DNA of 64,000 nt from Exiguobacterium artemiae 255-15 (GTDB lineage Bacteria > Bacillota > Bacilli > Exiguobacteriales > Exiguobacteriaceae), in contig NC_010556.1 in assembly GCF_000019905.1 (NCBI RefSeq), forward strand, positions 1,452,001 to 1,516,000. Direction: 5' to 3'. The position numbers and the translations under genes are program-made. Shown piece by piece: positions 41,952 to 50,992 of this stretch; positions within the stretch are counted from its first letter, which is position 1; each line of letters starts with the position of its first letter. Under the pieces are notes generated by a model. It saw only the letters and a list, made by a program, of their open reading frames with translations, did not search any database and was not told the DNA's origin.

Positions 41952-43130
41952 ATGCTTCAACCATGGAAAAAACGAATGCTGTACGGAACGGCGGGACTGG
42001 CCGTTTTTGTCAGTGCAGGTGCTGTATATCTCGGATTACGTCCGGAGGAACCAAAAGCCGTTTCCTACCCGGTCATTTCGAAGGATCTCACGACGATGAC
42101 GTTTACACCAAAAGATGGTCAGGTCATCCTGCTGTATGGAAGCGATATTAACCGTCATAAAGAAACACAGGACGATCCGCAGGAACCGGGATTGATGACG
42201 ACACTGTCGAAAACGGGTAAAGAACTGAAAAGGGAAACGATTGCTGACCCGGATTTCTATTGGATGAGGCTGTCACAAAAAGGAACGGATCCGCGGCACA
42301 TCTATGCACATCACCCGGATGGCATCGAAGCCGATCACTTTTTTACGTACGATTTAAAACGGGGCACGTTTACAAAACACGAAGTGCCGAATACAGCGAT
42401 CACGTCCGTTGCCCATTACGGGAAAGATGTCTGGCTGGAATCGAATGCCTCGAAGCCAAAGGAAAACATTCAGTTAATCAACGTCCGGACAGACAAGCGG
42501 TATCCGATTGAAGATCGGCTGATGCCGGTCTTTGATTCACCGATTCTTGAACTGGATCAGACGATTGCTTATGCCAACAACGGTACCGAGGATGATCAAG
42601 AAGGGGCGGCCGGAATGGTCCTGCTCGACCAGACGACCGGAAAATCACGCGTCATTCGAAAAGCGGACGAACCGTATGCCTATACGGCGTTATACGGTGC
42701 GAAAGACACAGCGTATTTTGCAACGACCGACGGCGTGATGATCCGGCTGAAGACGAACGGAACGATGCAGCAAAAGTCGTTTTCAACTTTAGACGGTGCT
42801 AGTTACTCGTCGAGGACACCGATGCGGATGATCAATAAACGGACCGGTTATCAAATCATCGGCACCGGTGAAAATGATACCGATCAACGGCTCGTGAAGT
42901 GGACGTTCGGACAAGCGTTCCAGGTTGAAGAAGTCCGACCGGATTTTTGGAAACAGGGTCACTATTATCGGTACCTCTACCGGAACCCGTATCAGAAGAC
43001 GTCGTATTTCACGGAAAGTAAAACGTCACTTTCCGGAAAAGGCCGATTGATCGTCACGGATGACAACTTAAAAACGTTACGGACGATACCGGTCGCAGGA
43101 GCAAACGGCGTGGACTTCGTGATCGATTAA
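41952..43130 (+). CDS. Membrane-anchored extracellular protein, unknown, repeat-like
   Basis: A 392-residue protein with one N-terminal helix (LYGTAGLAVFVSAGAVYL) and an extracellular domain rich in beta strands with recurring short turns, possibly a beta-propeller; that fold is an inference. Start choice: three in-frame ATGs follow AAAAAGG; the one at 41952 has normal spacing. It is followed 20 bases later by the DinB-like gene. Function unknown. Confidence 0.7.
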   Translation: MLQPWKKRMLYGTAGLAVFVSAGAVYLGLRPEEPKAVSYPVISKDLTTMTFTPKDGQVILLYGSDINRHKETQDDPQEPGLMTTLSKTGKELKRETIADPDFYWMRLSQKGTDPRHIYAHHPDGIEADHFFTYDLKRGTFTKHEVPNTAITSVAHYGKDVWLESNASKPKENIQLINVRTDKRYPIEDRLMPVFDSPILELDQTIAYANNGTEDDQEGAAGMVLLDQTTGKSRVIRKADEPYAYTALYGAKDTAYFATTDGVMIRLKTNGTMQQKSFSTLDGASYSSRTPMRMINKRTGYQIIGTGENDTDQRLVKWTFGQAFQVEEVRPDFWKQGHYYRYLYRNPYQKTSYFTESKTSLSGKGRLIVTDDNLKTLRTIPVAGANGVDFVID

Positions 43131-43150
43131 CAGCAAAGGGAGGGAATGAA

Positions 43151-43654
43151 ATGGCGTTTGAAGAGGTGTATTTGACAGCAATTCAAGCACGGTTCCGGGC
43201 CGTCCGCGAACCGGCGGAGCAGGCACTCGGTTGGCTGAACGAGGAACAGTTCCATCAGACACTGGCGCCGGATACGAACAGTGTGGCACTGTTGATCCAG
43301 CATATGACAAACAATATGACGTCACGCTGGACCGACTTTTTGACGACAGACGGGGAAAAGCCGGACCGCAACCGGGACGCCGAGTTTGTCGACCAGGGGC
43401 ATGATAAAGAGACCTTGCTGACACTATGGAACGACGGCTGGAAACTCGTCGAATCAACGCTTGTTTCCTTGACACCGGACGATTTGGAACGGACCGTCTT
43501 GATCCGCGGCGAACCGCATCTCGTCGTCGACGCGATTGAACGGCAACTCGCGCATTATGCCTATCACACCGGACAGCTGATTTTTTTAATGAAGATCCTG
43601 CTCGGACCGGACTTTAAACCATTGACGATTCCCTTGCCGCATCAGCGGCACTGA
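43151..43654 (+). CDS. DinB/DUF1572-like protein
   Basis: A 167-residue helical protein of the DinB superfamily, whose members bind a metal with three His. LLIQHMTNNM and the HYAYHTGQ segment supply candidate His residues. The cofactor and substrate are unknown; related enzymes are thiol-dependent S-transferases. GGAGGGAATGAA precedes ATG 43151. It shares an operon with the gene at 41952, and a terminator follows. Confidence 0.75.
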   Translation: MAFEEVYLTAIQARFRAVREPAEQALGWLNEEQFHQTLAPDTNSVALLIQHMTNNMTSRWTDFLTTDGEKPDRNRDAEFVDQGHDKETLLTLWNDGWKLVESTLVSLTPDDLERTVLIRGEPHLVVDAIERQLAHYAYHTGQLIFLMKILLGPDFKPLTIPLPHQRH

Positions 43655-43657
43655 ACG

Positions 43658-43700
43658 AAACAGACCTGCCTCTTTTCGATAAAGAGACAGGTCTGTTTTC
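43658..43700. terminator. Bidirectional terminator
   Basis: AAACAGACCTG and CAGGTCTGTTTT form the outer stem with CTCTTT/AAAGAG inside; it lies between convergent genes. Confidence 0.9.
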
Positions 43701-44313
43701 ATAGTGTACGTGCACTTGGTGTACCGAAGGATTTGGTCGATAATGAAATCGTAAAAGCATGCTCGCCTTTTTTGAGTTTGATGCCTGCAGGAGAATCGAT
43801 AGCAGCTAATGATCTTCCCATCATGGACTCATGGACGGTCGACTTTTCTAACATCAACAGGTCATATTCAGATGCGTGGAATGATTGGTTCTGAAACTCG
43901 ACACCCGTCATCAAGAATTTTTTTAAATCATTTGATTCTTCGGACCACTCATTCATCGTATCCTCAAGCTCATATCTGTAGGACCGGTAGCCTTTTGCGC
44001 GATCAGACTGTTGACTGAGTTTCAGTGATTTTCCGTCATATTGACCGGGTTTGATGGTCTCGGAAAACCAGATTTTCTGCTTACCCGACGCAAAATATTC
44101 GATTCCGGTCAGGTAAAGGGGGCGATCCGTTTGACCGGTCATGACATAGGTCGCGCTATTTACAAAGGCATCTTCCGGTTCTTTGGACTCAACGAATTTA
44201 AGTGTCAACGGCAGTTCCGTTGGTTTGATGACTTTTTTCGGACCGGTTTCTTCTGCGGTGCAACCGGCAAGTAAAAGTGCCGATAGTGAACAGACAAGCA
44301 GTTGTTTCAACAT
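43699..44313 (-). CDS. Lipoprotein of unknown function
   Basis: A 204-residue lipoprotein; signal LLVCSLSALLLAGCTA. The mature part is mostly beta strands and no family is recognised. Four potential starts exist; ATG 44313 is preferred because it begins the signal sequence directly and lies ten bases from AAGGA. It is convergent with the DinB gene and divergent from the beta-helix lipoprotein. Confidence 0.65.
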   Translation of the reverse strand: MLKQLLVCSLSALLLAGCTAEETGPKKVIKPTELPLTLKFVESKEPEDAFVNSATYVMTGQTDRPLYLTGIEYFASGKQKIWFSETIKPGQYDGKSLKLSQQSDRAKGYRSYRYELEDTMNEWSEESNDLKKFLMTGVEFQNQSFHASEYDLLMLEKSTVHESMMGRSLAAIDSPAGIKLKKGEHAFTISLSTKSFGTPSARTL

Positions 44314-44406
44314 CCACGTCACGTCCTTCATCTGTAAGTATATTCAGTGTAAGGGGAATGGATGATATTTACAATCTGATTAGGTATCACAGGAAGGACG
44401 GATTAC

Positions 44407-45717
44407 ATGAAAAAACGTTTTATTCTTTTACTGTCGCTCGGACTATTTGGCTGTTCAGCGACCTGGCAACAACAACCGGCGGAGTCGACAGCCGCGAAAA
44501 AAGTTCTGTATGTAGCGCCGACCGGCAAGGATACGAATGCCGGTTCAATCAAACAACCGCTGAAAACACTGAAACGAGCCAGTCAGCTTGCGAAAGCCGG
44601 GACAACGGTCTATCTGCGTAAAGGAACATATCCGGAAGCGTTAACCGTCAAGTACAGCGGGACGAAACAAGCACCGGTCGTCTTTAGGAATTATCAAAAG
44701 GAGAAAGTGGTCTTAAGTGGTAAAACGCTGAAGCAAAAAGACGGAGACACGGCGCTCGTCTGGATCGAGGACAAGCAGTACGTGACGATTCAAGGACTGG
44801 TGGTCGCCGATATCAAAACGACACGAACCAATGAGACTCCGATCGGAATTTTTGTGACTGGGACTGGCCGGAACATTGAGTTGATCGACAATCAGGTCCG
44901 GCGAATCAAGACGAACGCGAAAGACGGCAACGCTCACGGGATTGCAATTTACGGCACCGGTCGTTTGAAGAAGATCACTGTCCGGGGTAACCGGGTCGAA
45001 GATAACCGGCTCGGGGCCAGTGAAGCTTTGGTTCTGAACGGCAATATCAACGGTTTCTCCGTCACGGACAACACTGTACGACGGAACGATAACATCGGGA
45101 TCGACTTGATCGGATATGAAGGCGTCGCAACGAATCCGGCCGAGGATTATGCACGGAACGGGACGATTGCTGGCAATCACGTCTCCGACAGTTCAAGTTA
45201 CGGCAATCCGGTCTACGGCAAAGAGTACAATGCAGCCGGTATTTATGTCGACGGTGGAAAGCAGCTGACAATCGAAAAAAATACCGTCGAACGGAATGAT
45301 ATCGGCATCGAAGTGACGAGTGAACATGCGGGAAAATATGCGGAACAAGTCACGGTCCGCGGCAATCTCATCCAACAAAACCGGTTCACCGGCATTTCAA
45401 TCGGCGGCTACGACAAGAAGCGGGGCGGAACGAAGCAGGTCCGGATTACACAGAATCAGGTCACCGGCAATGATACGAAAGGACTCGAAGGCGGTCAACT
45501 GTTGGTCCAGCACGATGTCCGGGATAACCGGATTGACCATAATACGTTTACGACGGGGCAAGATAATCTATTTGTCGCCCACTTTTTTAAGATAAGCTCC
45601 GGCAATCAATTCGAACAGAACACCTATCGATTGGCTAATGGAACAGCGAAACGTTGGATTTGGCAGGATCAAGAATACCGTACTCCGTCCGCTTTTGAGC
45701 GGGCAGTCACACGATGA
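44407..45717 (+). CDS. Right-handed parallel beta-helix lipoprotein (pectate lyase-like)
   Basis: A 436-residue lipoprotein (LFGCSAT). KKVLYVAPTGKDTNAGSIKQ followed by PLKTLKRASQLAKAGTTVYL is the DUF1565-type opening of a parallel beta-helix. The rest shows rungs with N-xx-V/I repeats (IELIDNQVRRI, KITVRGNRVEDN, FSVTDNTVRRN, LTIEKNTVERN). Such proteins bind or cleave acidic polysaccharides; I did not find the catalytic Asp/Lys of a specific lyase family, so substrate and activity are open. A candidate for surface polysaccharide binding. Confidence 0.82.
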   Translation: MKKRFILLLSLGLFGCSATWQQQPAESTAAKKVLYVAPTGKDTNAGSIKQPLKTLKRASQLAKAGTTVYLRKGTYPEALTVKYSGTKQAPVVFRNYQKEKVVLSGKTLKQKDGDTALVWIEDKQYVTIQGLVVADIKTTRTNETPIGIFVTGTGRNIELIDNQVRRIKTNAKDGNAHGIAIYGTGRLKKITVRGNRVEDNRLGASEALVLNGNINGFSVTDNTVRRNDNIGIDLIGYEGVATNPAEDYARNGTIAGNHVSDSSSYGNPVYGKEYNAAGIYVDGGKQLTIEKNTVERNDIGIEVTSEHAGKYAEQVTVRGNLIQQNRFTGISIGGYDKKRGGTKQVRITQNQVTGNDTKGLEGGQLLVQHDVRDNRIDHNTFTTGQDNLFVAHFFKISSGNQFEQNTYRLANGTAKRWIWQDQEYRTPSAFERAVTR

Positions 45718-45720
45718 ATG

Positions 45721-45768
45721 AAAAACAGACGTCATTCTCCTCCTTGAGGGAAAGTGACGTCTGTTTGT
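45721..45768. terminator. Terminator after the beta-helix gene
   Basis: AAACAGACGTCA and TGACGTCTGTTT form a 12-bp stem over a 20-base loop, bidirectional. Confidence 0.85.
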
Positions 45769-45787
45769 TTAACGGACTCGCATTCTT

Positions 45788-46003
45788 TTAACTGTTGTAG
45801 CCGACGAACAGTGTGAAAAGCATCAAACCGGCTGAACCGACGATGCAGATCAGACAGACGACGGTCGTAAAAATACGCAGCGGCAACGGCAAGCTGACCT
45901 GTCTTTTCCAAACAACATACACGACGACGGCACTCGCCATCATCAGTAAAGCCAAAATCGAGAACGGTAACGCCCGTTCCTGAATCAAATACCACATGTC
46001 CAA
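45788..46003 (-). CDS. Two-TM small membrane protein
   Basis: A 71-residue protein with two helices: LPFSILALLMMASAVVVYVVW and FTTVVCLICIVGSAGLMLFT. The start is TTG at 46003, nine bases after AAGGA; an ATG at 45997 is an alternative. Function unknown. Confidence 0.65.
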   Translation of the reverse strand: MDMWYLIQERALPFSILALLMMASAVVVYVVWKRQVSLPLPLRIFTTVVCLICIVGSAGLMLFTLFVGYNS

Positions 46004-46139
46004 CTGCTCACGTCCTTTCTGTCAGATTCCGAATCAAAGGGGTTGTCCCCTGCAAAATCGGACTCCGTTGCGTTATACTAATTATTGTAACATATGGATG
46101 AATCACCCAACATGGAATCAATGAAAGAAGGGGAGACAA

Positions 46140-46328
46140 TTGGCACAATCATTACGCAGATCAGCTACCGACCGCTCGATTCAGGGAGTATGCGGTGGAC
46201 TCGCGGAACACTTCGGTATTTCATCATTGGCCGTCCGTCTGATTTTCATTGTCATTCCGCTTCCGATCAATTTAATCATTTACATGATTCTCGCGAACGC
46301 GATGGCGGATGCACCAAGAACGTTGTAA
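46140..46328 (+). CDS. PspC-domain protein
   Basis: A 62-residue protein with the PspC signature SATDRSIQGVCGGLAEHFGI followed by one hydrophobic segment. PspC domains link to envelope stress responses. The start is TTG at 46140, behind AAGGGGAGA. First gene of a cluster with a small membrane protein, an MBL-fold enzyme and a VOC protein. Confidence 0.85.
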   Translation: MAQSLRRSATDRSIQGVCGGLAEHFGISSLAVRLIFIVIPLPINLIIYMILANAMADAPRTL

Positions 46329-46354
46329 AACAAATGAACAAAGGGGGCATGACG

Positions 46355-46534
46355 ATGACAAACGGAAAGATTGTACTTCGTGTGTTAGGCGTTTTGATTG
46401 GCGCGATCGTCGGTTTACTGATTGTTTACGAAGCGAAAGGGACATTTGATGTCAGTGTTCTGCTCGGATTCGTAGCCGGGGCTCTGATTTTTGCCTTGAT
46501 CAATATCATCTGGGTACGCGTCAGAAAATCTTAA
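46355..46534 (+). CDS. Two-TM small membrane protein
   Basis: A 59-residue protein with two helices (VLRVLGVLIGAIVGLLIVY, VSVLLGFVAGALIFALINIIW). Three in-frame ATGs; ATG 46355 lies seven bases from AAGGGGG. It follows the PspC gene by 26 bases and is likely in one operon with it. Function unknown. Confidence 0.65.
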   Translation: MTNGKIVLRVLGVLIGAIVGLLIVYEAKGTFDVSVLLGFVAGALIFALINIIWVRVRKS

Positions 46535-46552
46535 ACAGAAGGGGGGAATGGA

Positions 46553-47374
46553 ATGACTTACTTAATTTGTACGACATGTGGAGTGCAGATGGATGAAAAC
46601 ATAACACAGGACGACATCTGTCCGATTTGTACCGATGAACGGCAATATGTGAATCCAAACGGTCAGTCGTGGACAACCCTTCCGGATCTGATTTCGTCCG
46701 GGACGTATCAGACGACGGTGACAGAAGAACAAGCGGGACTTCAAAGTCTCGTCACGACACCGAAGTTCGAGATCGGGCAGACCGCTTACCTCGTTGCGGG
46801 GACAAAACGGATTCTTTAGGACTGTATCACCTATCTCGATCAGGCAGTCATCGAGGACGTGGGACAACTCGACGCGATGGCGTTGTCGCACCCGCACTAT
46901 TACGCGACCCAGGTCGAGTGGGCGGAAACATTTGGTATCCCGCTGTATATCCACGAAGCGAATCAAGAGTGGGTGACACGACCGAGTAAACAGATCGTTT
47001 TCTGGTCCGGCGATCAACTCGCGTTAAGTGAGGATGTCATCTTACACCGGATCGGCGGTCATTTTGACGGAGCGACCGTGCTCGAGTGGATGGCAGGGAA
47101 CGAAGGACGCGGGATTTTGCTGACCGGGGATATTGTCCGTGTCGTCGCCGACCGCGCGTGGGTCAGCTTCATGTACAGTTATCCGAACCTGATTCCGTTA
47201 CCGGCGGCGACTGTCGCTGAGATGGCGTCCGCCCTAACAGACGTCCGTTTTAATCAAATCTACGATGCATTCCATAAAATCGTCGTTACGGATGCGAAGG
47301 CAGTCGTCGCCCGTTCGGCAAGCCGCTATATCGAGGCATTGAACGGACACGTCAAGGCACGTGAACGGCGATGA
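46553..47374 (+). pseudogene. MBL-fold hydrolase interrupted by an in-frame TAG
   Basis: A cysteine-rich N-terminus (CTTCGVQMDENITQDDICPIC, a likely zinc ribbon) precedes a metallo-beta-lactamase fold. The frame stops at TAG 46817-46819, but the same frame continues without interruption to 47374. The expected text at the TAG is KRIL-W-DCITYLD, where LWDC is a common strand in this family, so TGG to TAG is likely. Downstream elements such as MALSHPHYYATQ (metal His), RIGGHFDGATV (His) and GILLTGDIV (Asp) are intact. Either a nonsense mutation, a readthrough codon or a sequence error. Its stop overlaps the VOC start by four bases. Confidence 0.8.
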
Positions 47375-47847
47375 TTCTTGGCCTATATGAAGCACATCTG
47401 CCCGTCCGCGACTTACAGCGGTCCATCGCGTTTTATAAGGGACTCGGATTGAAGCTTGATCACATCGTGGATGAAAAAATCGCCTTTCTTTGGATTGTTG
47501 AAGAGCAAAGCTGGCTTGGTCTTTGGCAGGCGGTCCAAGTCGGGTTGCCGTATCATCCGTCGATCCGGCATATCGCGTTTCACGTTTCACTCGACGGTTT
47601 GCGTGAGTCAGTCGCTTGGCTGACGGAACGCGGATTCACGCCGCGTAAGGCGTTTGGTTTTGAAAGGACGGAACCGTTCGTCATGCCGATCGCCCAGTAT
47701 GCTCATGCGAAGATCCATTTCAATGATCCGGACGGCAACAGTCTTGAGTTCATTACGAAACTCGACAATCCGCTCGGTGCACAAGATTATATGTACTTAA
47801 GTGAATGGGAAACGCTTATAAATGACCGTGGTTTCATTCTGAAATAA
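47371..47847 (+). CDS. VOC-family protein
   Basis: A 158-residue vicinal oxygen chelate protein. LYEAHLPVRDLQRSIAFYKGLGL begins the fold; HIAFHVSLDGLRESVAW and FNDPDGNSLEFITKL carry the likely His and Glu metal ligands. Substrate unknown. The ATG overlaps the stop of the MBL gene (ATGA), which couples their translation. Its terminator follows two bases after the stop. Confidence 0.85.
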   Translation: MILGLYEAHLPVRDLQRSIAFYKGLGLKLDHIVDEKIAFLWIVEEQSWLGLWQAVQVGLPYHPSIRHIAFHVSLDGLRESVAWLTERGFTPRKAFGFERTEPFVMPIAQYAHAKIHFNDPDGNSLEFITKLDNPLGAQDYMYLSEWETLINDRGFILK

Positions 47848-47848
47848 G

Positions 47849-47892
47849 CAAGTCCTCCTCGATTCCTTGTGAATCGGAGAGGACTTTTTTTG
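47849..47892 (+). terminator. Terminator of the PspC-MBL-VOC cluster
   Basis: AAGTCCTCCTCGATTC and GAATCGGAGAGGACTT pair with two mismatches, followed by a run of seven T. Confidence 0.85.
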
Positions 47893-48146
47893 TATCAGAT
47901 TTTTAAGAACCACTTTTTGACGACAAAAGTTCTTGTTTGGTATTAAATTCTAAAGAAGGGAGAAACCATTCCTAAAAAAGACCTATTTTGAGATAATGGT
48001 CAATGTTTTTCTCGAAATGAGCAGATTGATGTAAAGCGGAAATGGGACTTGTTATGATGAATGGCAGATAAAATCGTTTTTTCACAAAATAGTTTCGTAA
48101 CTAAATGGATGAAATTTGAAATGATGACCTGAAGGAGATTAACCAC
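47893..48146. other. Intergenic region before the PAS chemoreceptor
   Basis: About 250 bases with AT-rich stretches and several partial -35/-10 pairs (for example TTGATG and TATGAT, spacing too long for confidence). I see no gene, repeat or recognisable RNA here. Confidence 0.4.
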
Positions 48147-49058
48147 ATGACGACACCCCAACTAACAAACCCTACCCTTGCTTCTGCTGATATTCTGGAA
48201 GCCCTGACCCACAATGTCGCAATGATTCGTTTTGATACGCAACGCCGGGTCGTTGATGTCAACGACTTGTTCGCGAAGACGATGAAGTACAAACGCGATG
48301 AGATGATTGGCATGCACCACCACCTGTTTTGCCGAGCGGATTTTGCAAACAGTGAGGCGTATCAGAAATTATGGAGCAAACTACTGGCCGGTTTCAGCTC
48401 GGCTGATAAAATCGAACGGATTGACGCCCGTGGCGACTCGATATGGCTTGAAGCAACTTATATGCCGATTTATGAAGCAAACAAAGTCGTCGGCGTCGTC
48501 AAGATTGCTTCTGATATCACGGACCGGCAAGAAACGATCCAGGAGTATGCGACGTCTTTTGCCGGCATCGCAACGGATCTGGATGCCCGCTCCGTGCAAG
48601 GCAAACAGGAAAGCCGGCAACTCAAACAAACGATCGAGAAGATGGCGGATGATGCCAAAGAAAATTTACGGACACTCGCGAATCTGCAGGAACAGTCTTC
48701 CGAAATCACAAAAATCACCGGGACGATCAAAGAGATTGCCGCACAGACGAACTTACTGTCGCTGAATGCCTCGATTGAAGCAGCACGTGCTGGTGAGCAC
48801 GGCAGCGGATTTAACGTCGTCGCGACGGAAGTCCGTAATCTCTCGAAGCTCGTTGAACTCGCCGTCGTCAACGTCCGAAATACGACGGAACAGATGAACA
48901 AGGAACTGGAGCGGATTCAACAGGGCATCACGCGGGCAAACGCCGATGCCTCGTCCAGTGTCTCCGTCATGGAAGAGACGTTGCAACGGTTCGAGACCGT
49001 CAGCGAGTCGGCGCATGAACTGAATGAAACGGCAAAGAAATTTACGACAGTTATTTAA
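48147..49058 (+). CDS. Soluble PAS-domain chemoreceptor
   Basis: A 303-residue cytosolic methyl-accepting protein. Residues 10-130 form a PAS domain ([40 protein letters not shown]), followed by a short signalling coiled coil with the tip [22 protein letters not shown]. No membrane helix. The signalling part is short, as in other short cytosolic MCPs. It may sense redox or a cytosolic ligand. GAAGGAG precedes ATG 48147. Third chemoreceptor type in the window. Confidence 0.88.
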   Translation: MTTPQLTNPTLASADILEALTHNVAMIRFDTQRRVVDVNDLFAKTMKYKRDEMIGMHHHLFCRADFANSEAYQKLWSKLLAGFSSADKIERIDARGDSIWLEATYMPIYEANKVVGVVKIASDITDRQETIQEYATSFAGIATDLDARSVQGKQESRQLKQTIEKMADDAKENLRTLANLQEQSSEITKITGTIKEIAAQTNLLSLNASIEAARAGEHGSGFNVVATEVRNLSKLVELAVVNVRNTTEQMNKELERIQQGITRANADASSSVSVMEETLQRFETVSESAHELNETAKKFTTVI

Positions 49059-49098
49059 ATGGACACGCCATACGCTAAGCCCGGACATGATTGAAGAC

Positions 49099-49137
49099 GA
49101 AGTGGTTTTTCTCTTTATCGAGAAGGACCGCTTTTTT
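49099..49137 (+). terminator. Terminator of the PAS chemoreceptor
   Basis: AAGTGGTTTTTCTC and GAGAAGGACCGCTT pair imperfectly around TTTATC, with a T run at the end. Confidence 0.75.
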
Positions 49138-49190
49138 GTCGTTTTCCTGAGACATACGTTGATCCATCAAGTTGTTTTAGCGGAAGACTC

Positions 49191-49649
49191 TTAGATGTCT
49201 TGAGATAACCGAATCATATCGGTACACCGGATACCGTTTTCAATAATGTCCCCTTCGTAGTGCCGCAAGAAGAAGTTCAGGTCGACTCCAACAATCCGAA
49301 ATCCACATTTTTGATAAAGTGCCAACTGACCAATGCTTGAATTTCCTGTCCCGATTTCGATGGTTCCGTATCCCATCGCTTGCGCGGTTTCGATGGCATG
49401 TTGTAAGAGAAATTTTCCGATGCCGCTTCCTTGATACTTCTCGTCTACTGCAATATTTACGATTTCGATTGTGTGCGGTCTTGTGTGTAGAAGAACATGC
49501 ACACCGATCAGTTGATTCCTTATTTCAGCAACGAAACAACGACCTCTTTTCAAATATTCTTCGACTATTTTCTGAGACGGGTCCGCTGTCAGCAAGAGCT
49601 CCATCGGCGGATTCTCATGAGCTGACAATTGACGGATGTTTATATTCAT
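49191..49649 (-). CDS. GNAT N-acetyltransferase
   Basis: A 152-residue acetyltransferase. NIAVDEKYQGSGIGKFLLQHA carries a complete QGSGIG acetyl-CoA loop, and LALYQKCGFRIVGVDLNFF is the closing element. GAGGAG precedes ATG 49649. Monocistronic. Substrate unknown. Confidence 0.87.
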   Translation of the reverse strand: MNINIRQLSAHENPPMELLLTADPSQKIVEEYLKRGRCFVAEIRNQLIGVHVLLHTRPHTIEIVNIAVDEKYQGSGIGKFLLQHAIETAQAMGYGTIEIGTGNSSIGQLALYQKCGFRIVGVDLNFFLRHYEGDIIENGIRCTDMIRLSQDI

Positions 49650-49738
49650 ACACGTATGCTCCTCACGGTTAGTTTTGATGCACTCACTTTTGTCAATGTC
49701 TCAAGATTTTTCGTTCCTGTTAATTCATTTCTACAAGT

Positions 49739-49777
49739 TAAAGTCATATCCCCTGAAACGGGACACGACTTTTTTTG
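49739..49777 (-). terminator. Terminator of the ArsR-MFS operon
   Basis: On the minus strand AAGTCGTGTCCC and GGGATATGACTT pair around GTTTCAG with one mismatch, followed by TTAACTT. Confidence 0.65.
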
Positions 49778-49783
49778 ATGTGT

Positions 49784-50992
49784 TCACCTGATCCGGACGA
49801 AGGCAGTACATACGACAACAACGATTCCGCAACCGCAGAAGAAAAGAATCTGTTCGAGACGGACCTCAAACGACAAGGTGAGGGACAGGGCAGCGTAAGA
49901 CAATGGAACCAGACCGTTGGACGACGCATTGACAAGGCTCATGACCCGTCCCATCATCTGTGGTCGTGTCGTCGTTTGAATTGTCGTCAAAATCAGGACA
50001 TTGATGATGGAGGAGATCCCACCCATTGTCAGCAGCAGCAGAACGCCTTGCCAGACGTGTCCGATTTGTCCCAGCAACCCAAGGCCGACTCCAAGCAGAC
50101 CAATCAACGACAGCAACAGACGGAAAGACTGATTGATGAGGTTGCTGAAGCCGATCCAGGCCGCACCAAGCAACATGCCAAGCTGATACGCACCTTGGAG
50201 ATAGCTGAGGTCAAGCGCTTGACCACCTAAAACCCGATCGACGAGTAATGGTATACCCATCAGCAACGGACCAAAAAAGAAGAAGTTGATGATAATCAGC
50301 AGGAAGAGGATCCGTTTTAAGTATGGGTCGGCAAACACATAATGAAATCCTTGAGCAAGTTCAATCCGGGCAGATGTCCGAGTCGGATTGTCGATGGGAT
50401 GTTCGCGAATGAAAAAGGTACCGAGCGATGCGAGCAAAAGAAACAGTGCAATCGTCAAAAATAAGAAATGGAAGGATGAGAAGGTCAGCAGTACACCGCC
50501 AAACAACGGTCCGGAGAATAACGCCATCTGATTGGAGGTTTGAAGAATCGAATTGGCCCGCGTCAGGTCATCTTTTGAGACAAGGAGTGGCAACAGGGAC
50601 GCACTGGCAGGGGAAAAAAAGGCATCGATGCAACCGAACGTAAAAGCAAATAATGCAAGTGGAACAATCGTCAGCAGCTCGAGGTGATAAACGGACAGCA
50701 ATAACAGAACAAAAGTGAGCCGCAGCAGACTGGAATACCGTAAGATGCTCGATTTCTTGAACCGATCGGCAATGACACCGCCGAACACCATTAAAAAAAT
50801 CCGCGGCAACAATGTCAGTATCAAGACGAGACCTAAATAAGTATCAAGTTTCAAGACGCGGAGGATATACCACTGCTCGGCAAACAGGTAAGTGGATAGG
50901 GCGAGAAAGGAAAAGGTACTGGCGAGCCAAAGTGCTCGAAACGAACGGTTCTTTAACAGCGGTTGATGGTGTCCCGAGTCAGTCGCCTGCAT
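49784..50992 (-). CDS. MFS transporter, probable efflux type
   Basis: A 402-residue major facilitator of about twelve helices. The motif GGVIADRFKKSS between helices 2 and 3 is typical. The ATG at 50992 overlaps the end of the ArsR gene by 14 bases and follows GAGGAGGGACGAG, so translation is coupled. Most ArsR-MFS pairs of this layout are drug or solute exporters induced by their substrate; that role is inferred. The substrate is unknown. Confidence 0.88.
   Translation of the reverse strand: MQATDSGHHQPLLKNRSFRALWLASTFSFLALSTYLFAEQWYILRVLKLDTYLGLVLILTLLPRIFLMVFGGVIADRFKKSSILRYSSLLRLTFVLLLLSVYHLELLTIVPLALFAFTFGCIDAFFSPASASLLPLLVSKDDLTRANSILQTSNQMALFSGPLFGGVLLTFSSFHFLFLTIALFLLLASLGTFFIREHPIDNPTRTSARIELAQGFHYVFADPYLKRILFLLIIINFFFFGPLLMGIPLLVDRVLGGQALDLSYLQGAYQLGMLLGAAWIGFSNLINQSFRLLLSLIGLLGVGLGLLGQIGHVWQGVLLLLTMGGISSIINVLILTTIQTTTRPQMMGRVMSLVNASSNGLVPLSYAALSLTLSFEVRLEQILFFCGCGIVVVVCTAFVRIR

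Noticed and set aside
46094-46354. Upstream frame joined to the small membrane gene at 46355
   Set aside because: Overlaps the PspC gene in another frame and has no ribosome site; ATG 46355 is preceded by AAGGGGG.
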